A stretch of 48,148 bases of DNA from a virus: the IMG/VR virus record IMGVR_UViG_3300028920_000010, positions 1 through 48,148 of that record. One strand, given 5' to 3'. The notes under the pieces were generated by a model. The model was not told the DNA's origin. It saw nothing but the letters and a program-made list of their open reading frames with translations, and searched no databases. Shown in pieces: positions 12,321-20,807 of the stretch. A program made the position numbers and the translations under genes. Numbering within the stretch: the stretch's first letter is position 1; each line of letters starts with the position of its first letter.

Positions 12321-13422
12321 TCTCCGGCTCCCGGATCATGGGCATTATCGCCTCGACCATATCTGGGGGGAGGTCGGGCAGATCCCCGATGTCCACCGTG
12401 TGCAGTTGCGCGTCCGGCTCTTCCTCTTCGAGAAAGTCGCGGATCCCGGCCACCAGTTCCTCGTGCTCCTCGTTAATCGTTTCGACGCGGGCCTGGTGCT
12501 CGTGCATACGGTCCTCATAGAGCTTGTAGGCTGGCCGATCCAGGTATCCGAACATAGCGATAGCGCGCCCCTGCACGATCGGCGTCCCGTTCTCCTTCGT
12601 CTCCGCGCATGACCTGTCGACCTCATTGATCGCATCGGTCCAGGGCTTGGCTCGACCGGCGACAGTCTCCGCGATGGACTTGACGATAGGCTCAATGCTC
12701 TTGATCGTGCGAGCCCGAGCGTATCCGAACTTGATCGGCGTGGTCCCCGGCCCGACGACGTTCCCGTCTTTGTCCACTATCGGGGGTGGCCGATACGCCT
12801 TCAGTGCATTGTACAGTCTGCCCAACTCGATACGTGTCATGGTGCCCCCATGTGTTGAGGAATAGTGTATGACGCGACAGTCGCAGTCCATGTAGATCGT
12901 GTAACCTGCGGCACGTGCCTGCATGCAGAATCCTATGTCCTCGCCCATGTACTCCGCCCGGTCCCGGAGGTTCCAGTAGTACGGGCGGAACCATGGATAT
13001 TCTATTCTGTCAAACACCTCTTTCGCGGTGTACAGGAACCCGGCCCCGATCCAATCCACCTCAACCAGGCCCGCGGCGTCGGGCGGGACGAGCTCTACCT
13101 CACCGCTGTCCCGCAGCCAGCCGCCGCATAACCGCCCTGTGTCCCGGTCCGCATAGGCCCCTCCGACAATCGGCAATCCGTGGGATAACAACCGGTCCAG
13201 GTCGTGTGGCTCGAATGCAATATCAGCGTCGAGGTGAAGTATGTCGTCGCGTGCCGGTTGCCGTTTGTCCCACGATGGGTGCGACTGTACCCCCGCGTTG
13301 CGCGCACGCCATATCAGTGTCCCCCGCCGACGGTCCCATAGGTCAACGTGGGCGGCTATGCGTTCGACGCTGCGGACCGTCGCCGGGTGAATGGTGTTGT
13401 ATCGCGGTGTAACTACTATCAT
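12307..13422 (-). CDS. Glycosyltransferase (GT-A fold) with extra C-terminal domain
   Basis: 371 residues. D65-A-D67 in ILHLDADIAFEPHD, WIGAGFLYTAKEVFD and GEDIGFCMQARAAGYTIYMD are the nucleotide-sugar/metal motif and acceptor-side motifs of phage GT2-like enzymes. Residues ~235-371 form a separate acidic helical domain (RPAYKLYEDRMHEHQARVET) not usual in these enzymes. Overlaps the amidase start by 14 nt and the tail fibre stop by 4 nt, so it may act on the fibre or on host glycans. Confidence 0.82.
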   Translation of the reverse strand: MIVVTPRYNTIHPATVRSVERIAAHVDLWDRRRGTLIWRARNAGVQSHPSWDKRQPARDDILHLDADIAFEPHDLDRLLSHGLPIVGGAYADRDTGRLCGGWLRDSGEVELVPPDAAGLVEVDWIGAGFLYTAKEVFDRIEYPWFRPYYWNLRDRAEYMGEDIGFCMQARAAGYTIYMDCDCRVIHYSSTHGGTMTRIELGRLYNALKAYRPPPIVDKDGNVVGPGTTPIKFGYARARTIKSIEPIVKSIAETVAGRAKPWTDAINEVDRSCAETKENGTPIVQGRAIAMFGYLDRPAYKLYEDRMHEHQARVETINEEHEELVAGIRDFLEEEEPDAQLHTVDIGDLPDLPPDMVEAIMPMIREPENATD

Positions 13423-15170
13423 ACAGGACCATCATGCAACATTTTATACGTGGTGCCGTTGATCTCCATTTCGACGTATTGATTACCCGACCCTGCCGAT
13501 CCACTACCGCCGGTTGTGCCGTCACTCACCGGCAGCCAAAAATCGGTACCGTCACCATCGGTAAAGCGCGGGCGATTAGGGTCGTCATCCTTGACCCAGA
13601 TTTGGCCGTAGGCTGCCGTATCGGCGTTCGCGGACGCCTGTTCCTGTAGGTAAATTGATTCGATAGTCCGAATGCCTGTCGAATCAATCACACACATATC
13701 CGTAGCTGTACCCGGCGAAACCTTGAAAGGCAGCTTGTTGCTATCGGTAACGTCCCTAAAGAATACACCGCTGTCATTACCGAGGATATCCCACGTCTGG
13801 GCGGGGAACGATGCATCGGTTTGCAGCAATCTGTAGTATGGAGAATCGTCCGATGTCAAGGAAACATACGCCGCCGTGACAGCAACATCGTCGTCAAACG
13901 TGAAGCTGCCGGCTGTTGCGTTCGAGAACACGAAATTCCCGCCACTTTCGGTGATGTACGACGCGGACGTGGAAAACTCCACCGAACCACACGCGAGGGT
14001 ATTGCTTGACAGATTGACAGTATCGTCAAAGGTGAATTCGCCCGTTCCGTCATTTGTAAAGGCGAAGTCGGCCCCGGTACATGAGATGGCCCCATAGGGG
14101 CCTGCACCGAAGTATAGATTCCCAGTGACCAACATCATATCCTGAACGGCGGCAACAACCCGGTCACCCCCGTAATAACCGCACCGCAAGTACTCGACTA
14201 TCGTCTCCGCGCCTCCATCATCGTTGACGTAGATAGACATGTACCCGGAGTAGTCATCCCCGGTCCCGCCGTGGGCGGCGGCGATCTTCCCCAGCATGTG
14301 TTCCGTCGTATCTGCTTTTTGACCGCGGAACCTAATCTCCGACTCACGCCCTCCATCGGCGTTCTCGTCCGTGTTGTTGTGAAATGTGAAGTACGGCGAC
14401 GCATGGGTCATTTCAATAGCCGTCACGGGGGTCTGTTCCCAGAACCCGATATTCCCGCCCGACGCCTTGAGCATGATCTGGTAGGTAGGGGTATCGATGT
14501 CGGATGTCAAGAGCACGTCTTGACTCGTTCCACCGCTGGTGACGCCACAACCCACCATGTACATGGATTCGTTAGCGTTCCATCCCATACCGAGGTATTC
14601 GGTGTCGTTGCCGCTCACGTAGCCGAACGCTCGGTACATCACCAGATCTCCGCGGTCCTCAGTTTTGCACCTGAGATGCAGCGCAATGTCGGTATCGGTA
14701 GATTGCCCCTGCAGGACCACGCCTGCTGATCCCGTTGTCCAGTAGTAGTGCTGGGCGCCGTCAGTCCACCGGATTTGGTCGGCGTTCTGCTCGATGTAGG
14801 TCGTGCCTCCCGAGAAGTCAATCACCAGTGCGGAGGCACCCGCAGCGCTGCCCGTGATCTTGTTCGTCTCGAAACGCCAGTAAGTATCGGTGTCCCCCAT
14901 GTGGTAGATGTACTCACCGACCAGCATGTCCCCATGTGCGTACACGTTTTGGAAGTGGGCGACACAGTAAGTCCACGCCGCGCCTTCCCAATATTTTTGC
15001 ATGGCGAGGACATACGTACGCACGGCGTCATCCGACTTGTACACCCACTCCTCATAGGGCAGGTCAGAAGAGGTGTCGGTCAGGATCGCGGACTGCCCGT
15101 GATCCCCGTCGGCGAGGAAGCCGGCCCAAGTATCCTCGATCCGCGTGATGTGTCTCTGTTCTGTTGCCAT
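13419..15170 (-). CDS. Tail fibre / receptor-binding-like protein
   Basis: 583 residues from ATG at 15170. Begins TEQRHITRIEDTWAGFLADG; the middle has repeated short strands such as NTLACGSVEFSTSASYITES and GGNFVFSNATAGSFTFDDDV, typical of fibre shafts. The C-terminus DDDPNRPRFTDGDGTDFWLP resembles phage fibre ends. Assigned from composition and repeat pattern; flanked by glycosyltransferases. Confidence 0.65.
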   Translation of the reverse strand: MATEQRHITRIEDTWAGFLADGDHGQSAILTDTSSDLPYEEWVYKSDDAVRTYVLAMQKYWEGAAWTYCVAHFQNVYAHGDMLVGEYIYHMGDTDTYWRFETNKITGSAAGASALVIDFSGGTTYIEQNADQIRWTDGAQHYYWTTGSAGVVLQGQSTDTDIALHLRCKTEDRGDLVMYRAFGYVSGNDTEYLGMGWNANESMYMVGCGVTSGGTSQDVLLTSDIDTPTYQIMLKASGGNIGFWEQTPVTAIEMTHASPYFTFHNNTDENADGGRESEIRFRGQKADTTEHMLGKIAAAHGGTGDDYSGYMSIYVNDDGGAETIVEYLRCGYYGGDRVVAAVQDMMLVTGNLYFGAGPYGAISCTGADFAFTNDGTGEFTFDDTVNLSSNTLACGSVEFSTSASYITESGGNFVFSNATAGSFTFDDDVAVTAAYVSLTSDDSPYYRLLQTDASFPAQTWDILGNDSGVFFRDVTDSNKLPFKVSPGTATDMCVIDSTGIRTIESIYLQEQASANADTAAYGQIWVKDDDPNRPRFTDGDGTDFWLPVSDGTTGGSGSAGSGNQYVEMEINGTTYKMLHDGPV

Positions 15171-15204
15171 TGTCAATCAACTCCCTGCCCCCAATGGTCC
15201 TCCG

Positions 15205-15678
15205 TCAGCAATTCTCAGCCTTCTCGAATCCGCGTATCCAGAGAGCGGCATCGTATGCTTCCGAGGCAATCATGCCATGCATGGCCCGCACAATATTCTC
15301 GAACTCCTGTTTTGCCATGCGCTTCGCCTGTTTGGCTGCCTCCACACGGAACACCCGCGCCTCCATTCTGGGACGGTTGCCCTCCAGTGTCTTGCGCCGG
15401 TCTTCGTCTTTCTCCGCTTTGAGCATCCTGTCAACGATCGCAGTGGCGTTGACGTTCTCCTTCGCCCATTCGACGGCGCTCGGGAGCATCGTCTCAGCAA
15501 CCGAAGCAGCAGTAATCTGGTACTCTTCCTCGCCGAGAAACTGCTCCTGTTTGTCGACGGGCTTCCCCTTGTAAACCTTGAACCCGATGCGGATCGTCTG
15601 CCTGTCCCGGTCGAACAGAACACGGTTGATGCGCCAGTAGGCGTCCGCGTGGAAGTTGTACTCTGCCTTGAAAGCCAT
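15205..15678 (-). CDS. Unknown structural or accessory protein, 157 aa
   Basis: MAFKAEYNFHADAYWRINRV opens a beta domain (IRIGFKVYKGKPVDKQEQFL), then a long Lys/Arg/Glu-rich helical part (EAAKQAKRMAKQEFENIVRA). Probably a small virion or fibre-assembly protein by position; no family recognised. Confidence 0.65.
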   Translation of the reverse strand: MAFKAEYNFHADAYWRINRVLFDRDRQTIRIGFKVYKGKPVDKQEQFLGEEEYQITAASVAETMLPSAVEWAKENVNATAIVDRMLKAEKDEDRRKTLEGNRPRMEARVFRVEAAKQAKRMAKQEFENIVRAMHGMIASEAYDAALWIRGFEKAENC

Positions 15679-15679
15679 G

Positions 15680-16666
15680 TCACGCCCCTTTCATTTCGGC
15701 GTAGAGTGTCGTGTCGACAAATGCCTCCAGGGGCAGTCGACCATTGAAATTGAGATCATACCACTCGGTCTGGATGCGCCGCAGGGACGCCTCGATTTTG
15801 CTGCGAAACGGCTTCTCGTTCTCCCCCGCATCTCGGTCAAAGCGCTCCAAGTATCCGCGAACGTACCCAGGTCGAGCCACGCGCCCATGCACTGAGTACA
15901 CGCGGTCCCCAGCATAGGTGTACCAGTAGTCGTGGTCCACCTGCAGGAAGGTCCAGGGCTTGATCACGGTGTGGTGCACCTGCGTCATGACGGACATCGG
16001 GAAAACCACGATCCGATCCTGCTTACCGCAGCGGACCACGGAGATGTTCCAGGAGTAGATGTCACCGATGCCCTTTTGTTCGCCGTTCTTCCACTGTCTC
16101 CCACCAAAGCAGATTTCCGTGTAGCTTTTGAACACGTCCTCCCAATGCTTGTAGACGAAGATAATCGGGACGGAGCAATGCATCTGCACGAGCTTCTGCG
16201 GGGGGTCCAGGATCGGCTTGCCGTCGAGTACGTAGTCATGCCCGATGTTCCACTTGAACCGCTCGTTGCAAGCGATGCAGAGCTGCGTCCCGTCAACCAG
16301 GTCAAACAGTTTCGCGAACTCCGGTGAGACAATGAACATGTCCGCATCGAGCAGGCAGACCGCATCGTACTTGGGCGCGTACTTCATGACCAACCAGAAG
16401 CGCGCGCGCTTGACGAACTCGATCCTCTTGGTCCCTTCGGGATGGGGAACGTCCGCGCGCTCGACGTTCACCGGGATCAGTCGGAAACTGAATGCCGTCT
16501 TTGCCGCCTCGGGATACTCCACTGGCATGTCGTGGTAGAGCAGGTACACGGTCAGGTTGCAGTGCCGATGCAACTCGCGCTTCTGGATACTGTTCAGTAG
16601 CGCGTTTACGTAGGGGAGGTAGTTGTCCGTCGATGCGACAAAAATCGCATAGTTCCCGAAACTCAT
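15680..16666 (-). CDS. Glycosyltransferase, GT8-like
   Basis: 328 residues; ATG at 16666 with GGGGGC upstream, 4-nt overlap with the preceding gene. N-terminal YAIFVASTDNYLPYVNALLN, D107-A-D109 in AVCLLDADMFIVSPEF, and later HHTVIKPWTF are the pattern of retaining GT8-type transferases using a nucleotide sugar and Mn. Part of a continuous block of sugar-active genes. Confidence 0.78.
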   Translation of the reverse strand: MSFGNYAIFVASTDNYLPYVNALLNSIQKRELHRHCNLTVYLLYHDMPVEYPEAAKTAFSFRLIPVNVERADVPHPEGTKRIEFVKRARFWLVMKYAPKYDAVCLLDADMFIVSPEFAKLFDLVDGTQLCIACNERFKWNIGHDYVLDGKPILDPPQKLVQMHCSVPIIFVYKHWEDVFKSYTEICFGGRQWKNGEQKGIGDIYSWNISVVRCGKQDRIVVFPMSVMTQVHHTVIKPWTFLQVDHDYWYTYAGDRVYSVHGRVARPGYVRGYLERFDRDAGENEKPFRSKIEASLRRIQTEWYDLNFNGRLPLEAFVDTTLYAEMKGA

Positions 16667-17214
16667 GATTGCCCCCAAGTGCTGACATTGTTGTCCTTCC
16701 AGAACCGTTTGTATGCGTGGTACGTGTACAGATGCCTCATGACGTAGACGCGATATCCGGCCCCTACGATTGCTCGGTGGTAGGCGTTGTCCATCCCGAT
16801 AAACTTGTCAGCGAAACCCCCGGCCATGGTCCAGGCTTCCTTGTGCGTGAGGAAGAAGAAGCCGGAAAGCACATGCTCCCGATTGTCCGTCACGTCGACA
16901 TACGGGGTCGCAGCGTACTCGTCGTACTGCCGCCGCGCCGCAGTGATATGCTCTGCCAGGTCGTCACCGCGAACGGCGTGCTTCGCGCGCTGCAGGGCGC
17001 AACCGATTCGGTTCGTCACGCATGTCAGTAGCCCCGCCGTGGGCCCCAGCGTCGTGATTGCCTGCTGGCAGATGTCGTACCAGTTCGGGTTGCACAGATA
17101 CGTGTCGTGGTCCAGGATCAGCACCCACCCGTCTGCGTGCTGCATGGCCCGATTGCACGCCTGCCCCAGCCGCTGCCCGGGTTCCCACGGGATCACAACT
17201 CCGATGTGTGTCAT
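16663..17214 (-). CDS. Glycosyltransferase, small GT2-like
   Basis: 183 residues. THIGVVIPWEPGQRLGQACN then ADGWVLILDHDTYLCNPNWY, with DHD as the likely metal site, and a C-terminal MDNAYHRAIVGAGYRVYVM motif. Shorter than most GT2 enzymes, so it may be a minimal domain. Overlaps both neighbours by 4 nt. Confidence 0.72.
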   Translation of the reverse strand: MTHIGVVIPWEPGQRLGQACNRAMQHADGWVLILDHDTYLCNPNWYDICQQAITTLGPTAGLLTCVTNRIGCALQRAKHAVRGDDLAEHITAARRQYDEYAATPYVDVTDNREHVLSGFFFLTHKEAWTMAGGFADKFIGMDNAYHRAIVGAGYRVYVMRHLYTYHAYKRFWKDNNVSTWGQS

Positions 17215-18317
17215 TTGGCCCCCAGAGCTGTCAGGCTGGTGTAGAGACTATACCGGTCATCCACTCCACCTTCAGGGGGACGGTGCAATCGGTTGAGCCC
17301 GCCGGGCATTTTCGCCAAGTCCTCACCGACCGGCCCGGACCAGGAAAAATCGCACAACCCGATCACGCCCTGCCGGACAAGTAGGTTCCTGGGCTGGATG
17401 TCCCGATGCTCCAGCCCGGCCGCCCGCAGCGCATGCAGGATCTCCTCGGCCTGTTGCCTCCAGTCCTGCGGCATGGTCGCCGCCCTGAGCCTGTTGCCGC
17501 AGTAGGTCATCTCAACCATGGTCCCGTGCGCACTGAGCAGCCGCGGGAAGTGAGGACTGCACAGAATCCCCAAGGCGCGTGCCTCCCGCTCCACGTTCTC
17601 CGCGGGTTGCCGTTTCTCGATACGGTCGTAGCCCCGTCGCCGTATCTCATTGTTCCCCTGCCCGACATACTCCCAGCGCCGCGACCCCCTACACCGGTAG
17701 ATCGGGCGGTATTTCCAATTGTCGGCCGTCCCAAGCCTTCTCACGTGCTCGAAGCAGTCGCTCAGAATTGTCTGCATGCGCTCCTCGGTGATACCATGTA
17801 GGCGCATGGCGTCCCCGGCCTGCCCGTCGCCAAAGGACGTTGAGAAGAAAAGGGTCGTCGGTCGCTTGCCGATCTCAAAGAGGGCATCGAGTCCGTCCTC
17901 CAAGCCATGCTGCTTCACGAACCACATCCACTGTGAAAGCCAGATCACAATGTCCTGCCCGACGACGGCCTTCCGGATCACGTCGAGCGTGATATCCAGG
18001 CAATGGAACTCACAGGGCAACTCCAGATTGTCGGCATACTCCGTTGCGACCGCGATCGCCTGGTGGTCATAGTCGATCCCGGTCATAATGGCGCCACGGT
18101 GCGCGAGGCACAAGCAGAACCCGCCTATGCTGCACCCCAGGTCCAGCCCATGACGGCGCAGCGGTTTACCCATGGCCCCCAGGATTAACTCGACCCGCGG
18201 CTGGACGCTCCCCCGATGGCTGGGCCCGTCGTACCCATCGAAGGAGTGGTACGACTTCCCGCGCGCGGTGTTGCTCCCAGCGTATCGCACGCGACCGAGC
18301 CCCTCTCGTGCGCTCAC
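17211..18317 (-). CDS. Methyltransferase fused to a kinase-like domain
   Basis: 368 residues from GTG at 18317 (AGGAGG upstream; overlaps the preceding stop). Residues ~20-200 are a class I SAM methyltransferase: GLDLGCSIGGFC binds SAM and FFSTSFGDGQAGD follows. Residues ~225-368 look like a truncated protein/small-molecule kinase catalytic lobe with LEHRDIQPRNLLV and GLCDFSWS (HRD and DF motifs; DFS in place of DFG). The pair suggests methylation and phosphorylation of one glycan substrate; inference. Confidence 0.72.
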   Translation of the reverse strand: MSAREGLGRVRYAGSNTARGKSYHSFDGYDGPSHRGSVQPRVELILGAMGKPLRRHGLDLGCSIGGFCLCLAHRGAIMTGIDYDHQAIAVATEYADNLELPCEFHCLDITLDVIRKAVVGQDIVIWLSQWMWFVKQHGLEDGLDALFEIGKRPTTLFFSTSFGDGQAGDAMRLHGITEERMQTILSDCFEHVRRLGTADNWKYRPIYRCRGSRRWEYVGQGNNEIRRRGYDRIEKRQPAENVEREARALGILCSPHFPRLLSAHGTMVEMTYCGNRLRAATMPQDWRQQAEEILHALRAAGLEHRDIQPRNLLVRQGVIGLCDFSWSGPVGEDLAKMPGGLNRLHRPPEGGVDDRYSLYTSLTALGAK

Positions 18318-19066
18318 ACCACCTCCTGCACCCATCGAGGAATTCTTTGTAGCTTGCCGGCGGGCCGGGATACATAGTTCCATTTCGCCCGGAGATCGCT
18401 TTCCTTCAGCCAGTTCTGCCACCCCCACCGGTTTTTAAGGCTCTCTTGATTGATCTTGTTCGCCTTGACATTGCGGATATTGCGGTCCCTGACGGTCGTG
18501 AAGTCCAGCCGATGCAAATGCACCAGCACCAGCCGATCAGACTGAACAGTATCCGGATTTCCGCACGTATGGAAGCCCACGTGCCACGAGACTGGCACCC
18601 TCGCTATCGCAGGTTTGTTGTACCGTTTCGACGGATACCACCACCCACGCTGACGCAAAAGGGGCCGCTGATCCCAGTTGACGGGCATTTTCTCGCGCTG
18701 GAGTTGCTGGACCACCTCGAAACCATTGCACCGAACCACCGGCCCCGGCGTTTGGAGGATTTGATCAATAGGGCTCCGGTTGTGACAGCAGATGATTTCA
18801 TCTACGTCCGTGTAGACGACTGTTCTGTACTGTTGTAGTAGTCGACACTGAGCCGTGGATACTGCGCGGACCAGACCCCGGGCATCGTAACACCCATCGG
18901 TCCTCGCTGGCCATACGAGGCACGGGAGCGCGTCCGTGGACCCGTCGTCACTTTCGTTGTCGAGCACGTAGATATCCTGACCAGGCAAGTATCGGCTCCA
19001 ATACTCGAGCCAGACCGGCAGATACCGGCTCTCGTTGCGCACGATTGTCATTACAGCAATGCTCAT
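18314..19066 (-). CDS. Glycosyltransferase, GT92/GT2-like
   Basis: 250 residues from ATG at 19066 (ATGA overlap with the upstream gene). MSIAVMTIVRNESRYLPVWL and VLDNESDDGST start the GT-A fold; VVYTDVDEIICC holds D87-V-D89. This combination, NE at the start with DxDE, is typical of GT92/DUF23-type enzymes. Basic C-terminus. Confidence 0.8.
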   Translation of the reverse strand: MSIAVMTIVRNESRYLPVWLEYWSRYLPGQDIYVLDNESDDGSTDALPCLVWPARTDGCYDARGLVRAVSTAQCRLLQQYRTVVYTDVDEIICCHNRSPIDQILQTPGPVVRCNGFEVVQQLQREKMPVNWDQRPLLRQRGWWYPSKRYNKPAIARVPVSWHVGFHTCGNPDTVQSDRLVLVHLHRLDFTTVRDRNIRNVKANKINQESLKNRWGWQNWLKESDLRAKWNYVSRPAGKLQRIPRWVQEVV

Positions 19067-19701
19067 CCAACGCGCCTCGCAATCACGAACAGGTCCCCGG
19101 GCAACCCGCGGGATGTCCAGTTTTCCTTGATTCCCTTTAGCTGGTTCGACCAATTTATCACCACGAAACCAGCCTCCCAGATCTTGCGCAGCCATTCCGG
19201 CGCATCCATCCTCTGGACATGCGTCACGTCCTTCTCATACTCCGGGTGTACGTAGTGTCCATCCCTCGCCAAAGGTATTACAAACAGCCACGTCCGCGCC
19301 ATGCTGCGGATCACCGTCAGCGTGTTGTCGAGCTCCGTGACCGATCGCGAGTGTTCAAGGACGTCTTTGCAGAATCCCAACTCGCACCGTGTGTGATCAT
19401 ACACGTCCCCGGTTATGTACTCGGCAACGGCCGGCTCGGCATGCTCCCGGGCGTATGCCGACACGTCGAACCCCCACGCCCGATATCCAAGCAACCGTAG
19501 CGCGTAGACGAAAAACCCCTTCGCGCAGCCGAAGTCAAGCACGCGGTCAGTCGCGCACGCCCCGAGATGCATCAGAAACCAATGCGCCTCCCGAAGCGAT
19601 CGCTCCGGTATCCACCGATAGCGCTCGTAGAGCGACACGCCCTTGGCTACCCCGCGCTCGAAGTAGTCCTCGTCAAATCTGGGATCGTCACGCAAGGTCA
19701 T
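19063..19701 (-). CDS. SAM-dependent methyltransferase
   Basis: 212 residues; ATG at 19701 with AAAAGGAAAAGAG upstream. VLDFGCAKGFFVYALRLLGY is motif I, GFCKDVLEHSRSVTELDNTL the post-II region, as in glycan O-methyltransferases. Preceded by EDYFERGVAKGVSLYERYRW, a lead-in common in the family. Confidence 0.82.
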   Translation of the reverse strand: MTLRDDPRFDEDYFERGVAKGVSLYERYRWIPERSLREAHWFLMHLGACATDRVLDFGCAKGFFVYALRLLGYRAWGFDVSAYAREHAEPAVAEYITGDVYDHTRCELGFCKDVLEHSRSVTELDNTLTVIRSMARTWLFVIPLARDGHYVHPEYEKDVTHVQRMDAPEWLRKIWEAGFVVINWSNQLKGIKENWTSRGLPGDLFVIARRVG

Positions 19702-19870
19702 CTCTTTTCCTTTTCGGGTCAACTGGCCGCTTCGCTCCTGACTCACGATTGACGAAGTAGTAATGCCAGCAAGCATCGGGGTCGCGCTTCAGAGCACATT
19801 GTGGTTGCTTCATTTGCCTACGACAACAGCGAGAAATTGGGACATCACACTCATGCGAACTCACAGTCAT
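19688..19870 (-). CDS. Small Cys-rich protein, 60 aa
   Basis: ATG at 19870, three bases after a GGAGG, overlapping the radical SAM gene by 20 nt and the methyltransferase start by 14 nt. Five cysteines: HECDVPISRCCRRQMKQPQC and DACWHYYF. The spacing and basic charge suggest metal binding or a peptide substrate of the adjacent radical SAM enzyme; both are guesses. Confidence 0.55.
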   Translation of the reverse strand: MTVSSHECDVPISRCCRRQMKQPQCALKRDPDACWHYYFVNRESGAKRPVDPKRKRDDLA

Positions 19871-20807
19871 CGACCTCCATGATCACGTCAGCCAATAGGT
19901 TGTTCTGCCTGGCGTATTTGCAGTATGAGCACGAGTGCTCCCGCTTCTGCAGTGGCCGAGAGTAGAACCGACGCACGTCGCTTGCATGACAAACCCGGAA
20001 CTCCTCGGCCATGTCGTTCGGGTTCTCTACCGCGAGCTCCAGAGACGGGCAGTCGTACACCCAACCATCGGCATACAGGAAGGGTTTCCACGCGTGCATC
20101 AGACACAGGTCGTCGGGCCGGTCCTCCAGGTACACGTTGAAATCGGACAGAAATACCAGCTCCGTCCCGCGCACGACTTCCTTGATCGACGCAATGGACG
20201 CGCGGATAGCCGACTTGCTCTGAATGCAGTCTGGGGCGATCCGCGTCGGTATCTGTTCGGCGTAGGCGTACTCTACGACATCGGCAAGGTTCTGAATGCC
20301 GAGCGTCTGGGGTACGATGTAGCAGGCCGTGACCTTCGTATGTCTGCGTATGTGGGCCACGTTGCGCTTGAACGTAGCGATGGCCTGCTTGTCCCCGTCG
20401 AATACGTTCAGGGCCACACGGACCCAGCGAAAGACGCTGTAGTCGATCCCGTCGACCTGCAGCGCGTTCGTGTTCATGCCGAGCGCCCAGCCTTGCTTGT
20501 CAAGCTCATGCGCCATAGCCGGGAGATGCGGCCAGAGAGTCGGTTCCCCACCGCCCGTAAACTCCAGTGCCCGCACTCCCAGATTGCCGAAGGCGCGTAC
20601 AGCCTCGGACGCCAGGTCGTATTCGATTTCGAGCTGTCGGTCCCGGTCTGAGAAGCAACAGTGCACGCACCTCCGATTGCAGCGGTTCGTCGGCGCGAAA
20701 TGCAGTAACACCGGAGAGGGGTGCCCGTCCTGGATCTCCTGCAGGTTGCTCAGGTGCTTGAACATCTTGACCTGATTACTGGTGATCGAATGGCGTACGT
20801 CAGGCAT
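19851..20807 (-). CDS. Radical SAM enzyme
   Basis: 318 residues. C43-x3-C47-x2-C50 (TNRCNRRCVHC) binds the 4Fe-4S cluster; FTGGGEPTLWP is the SAM-binding GGE motif. The C-terminus has Cys residues (YDCPSL, RVCHAS, CSYCKYA) like an auxiliary cluster (SPASM/twitch-type). Likely modifies a sugar, nucleotide or the Cys-rich peptide encoded next. Overlaps the GT9 gene by 8 nt. Confidence 0.85.
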   Translation of the reverse strand: MPDVRHSITSNQVKMFKHLSNLQEIQDGHPSPVLLHFAPTNRCNRRCVHCCFSDRDRQLEIEYDLASEAVRAFGNLGVRALEFTGGGEPTLWPHLPAMAHELDKQGWALGMNTNALQVDGIDYSVFRWVRVALNVFDGDKQAIATFKRNVAHIRRHTKVTACYIVPQTLGIQNLADVVEYAYAEQIPTRIAPDCIQSKSAIRASIASIKEVVRGTELVFLSDFNVYLEDRPDDLCLMHAWKPFLYADGWVYDCPSLELAVENPNDMAEEFRVCHASDVRRFYSRPLQKREHSCSYCKYARQNNLLADVIMEVDDCEFA

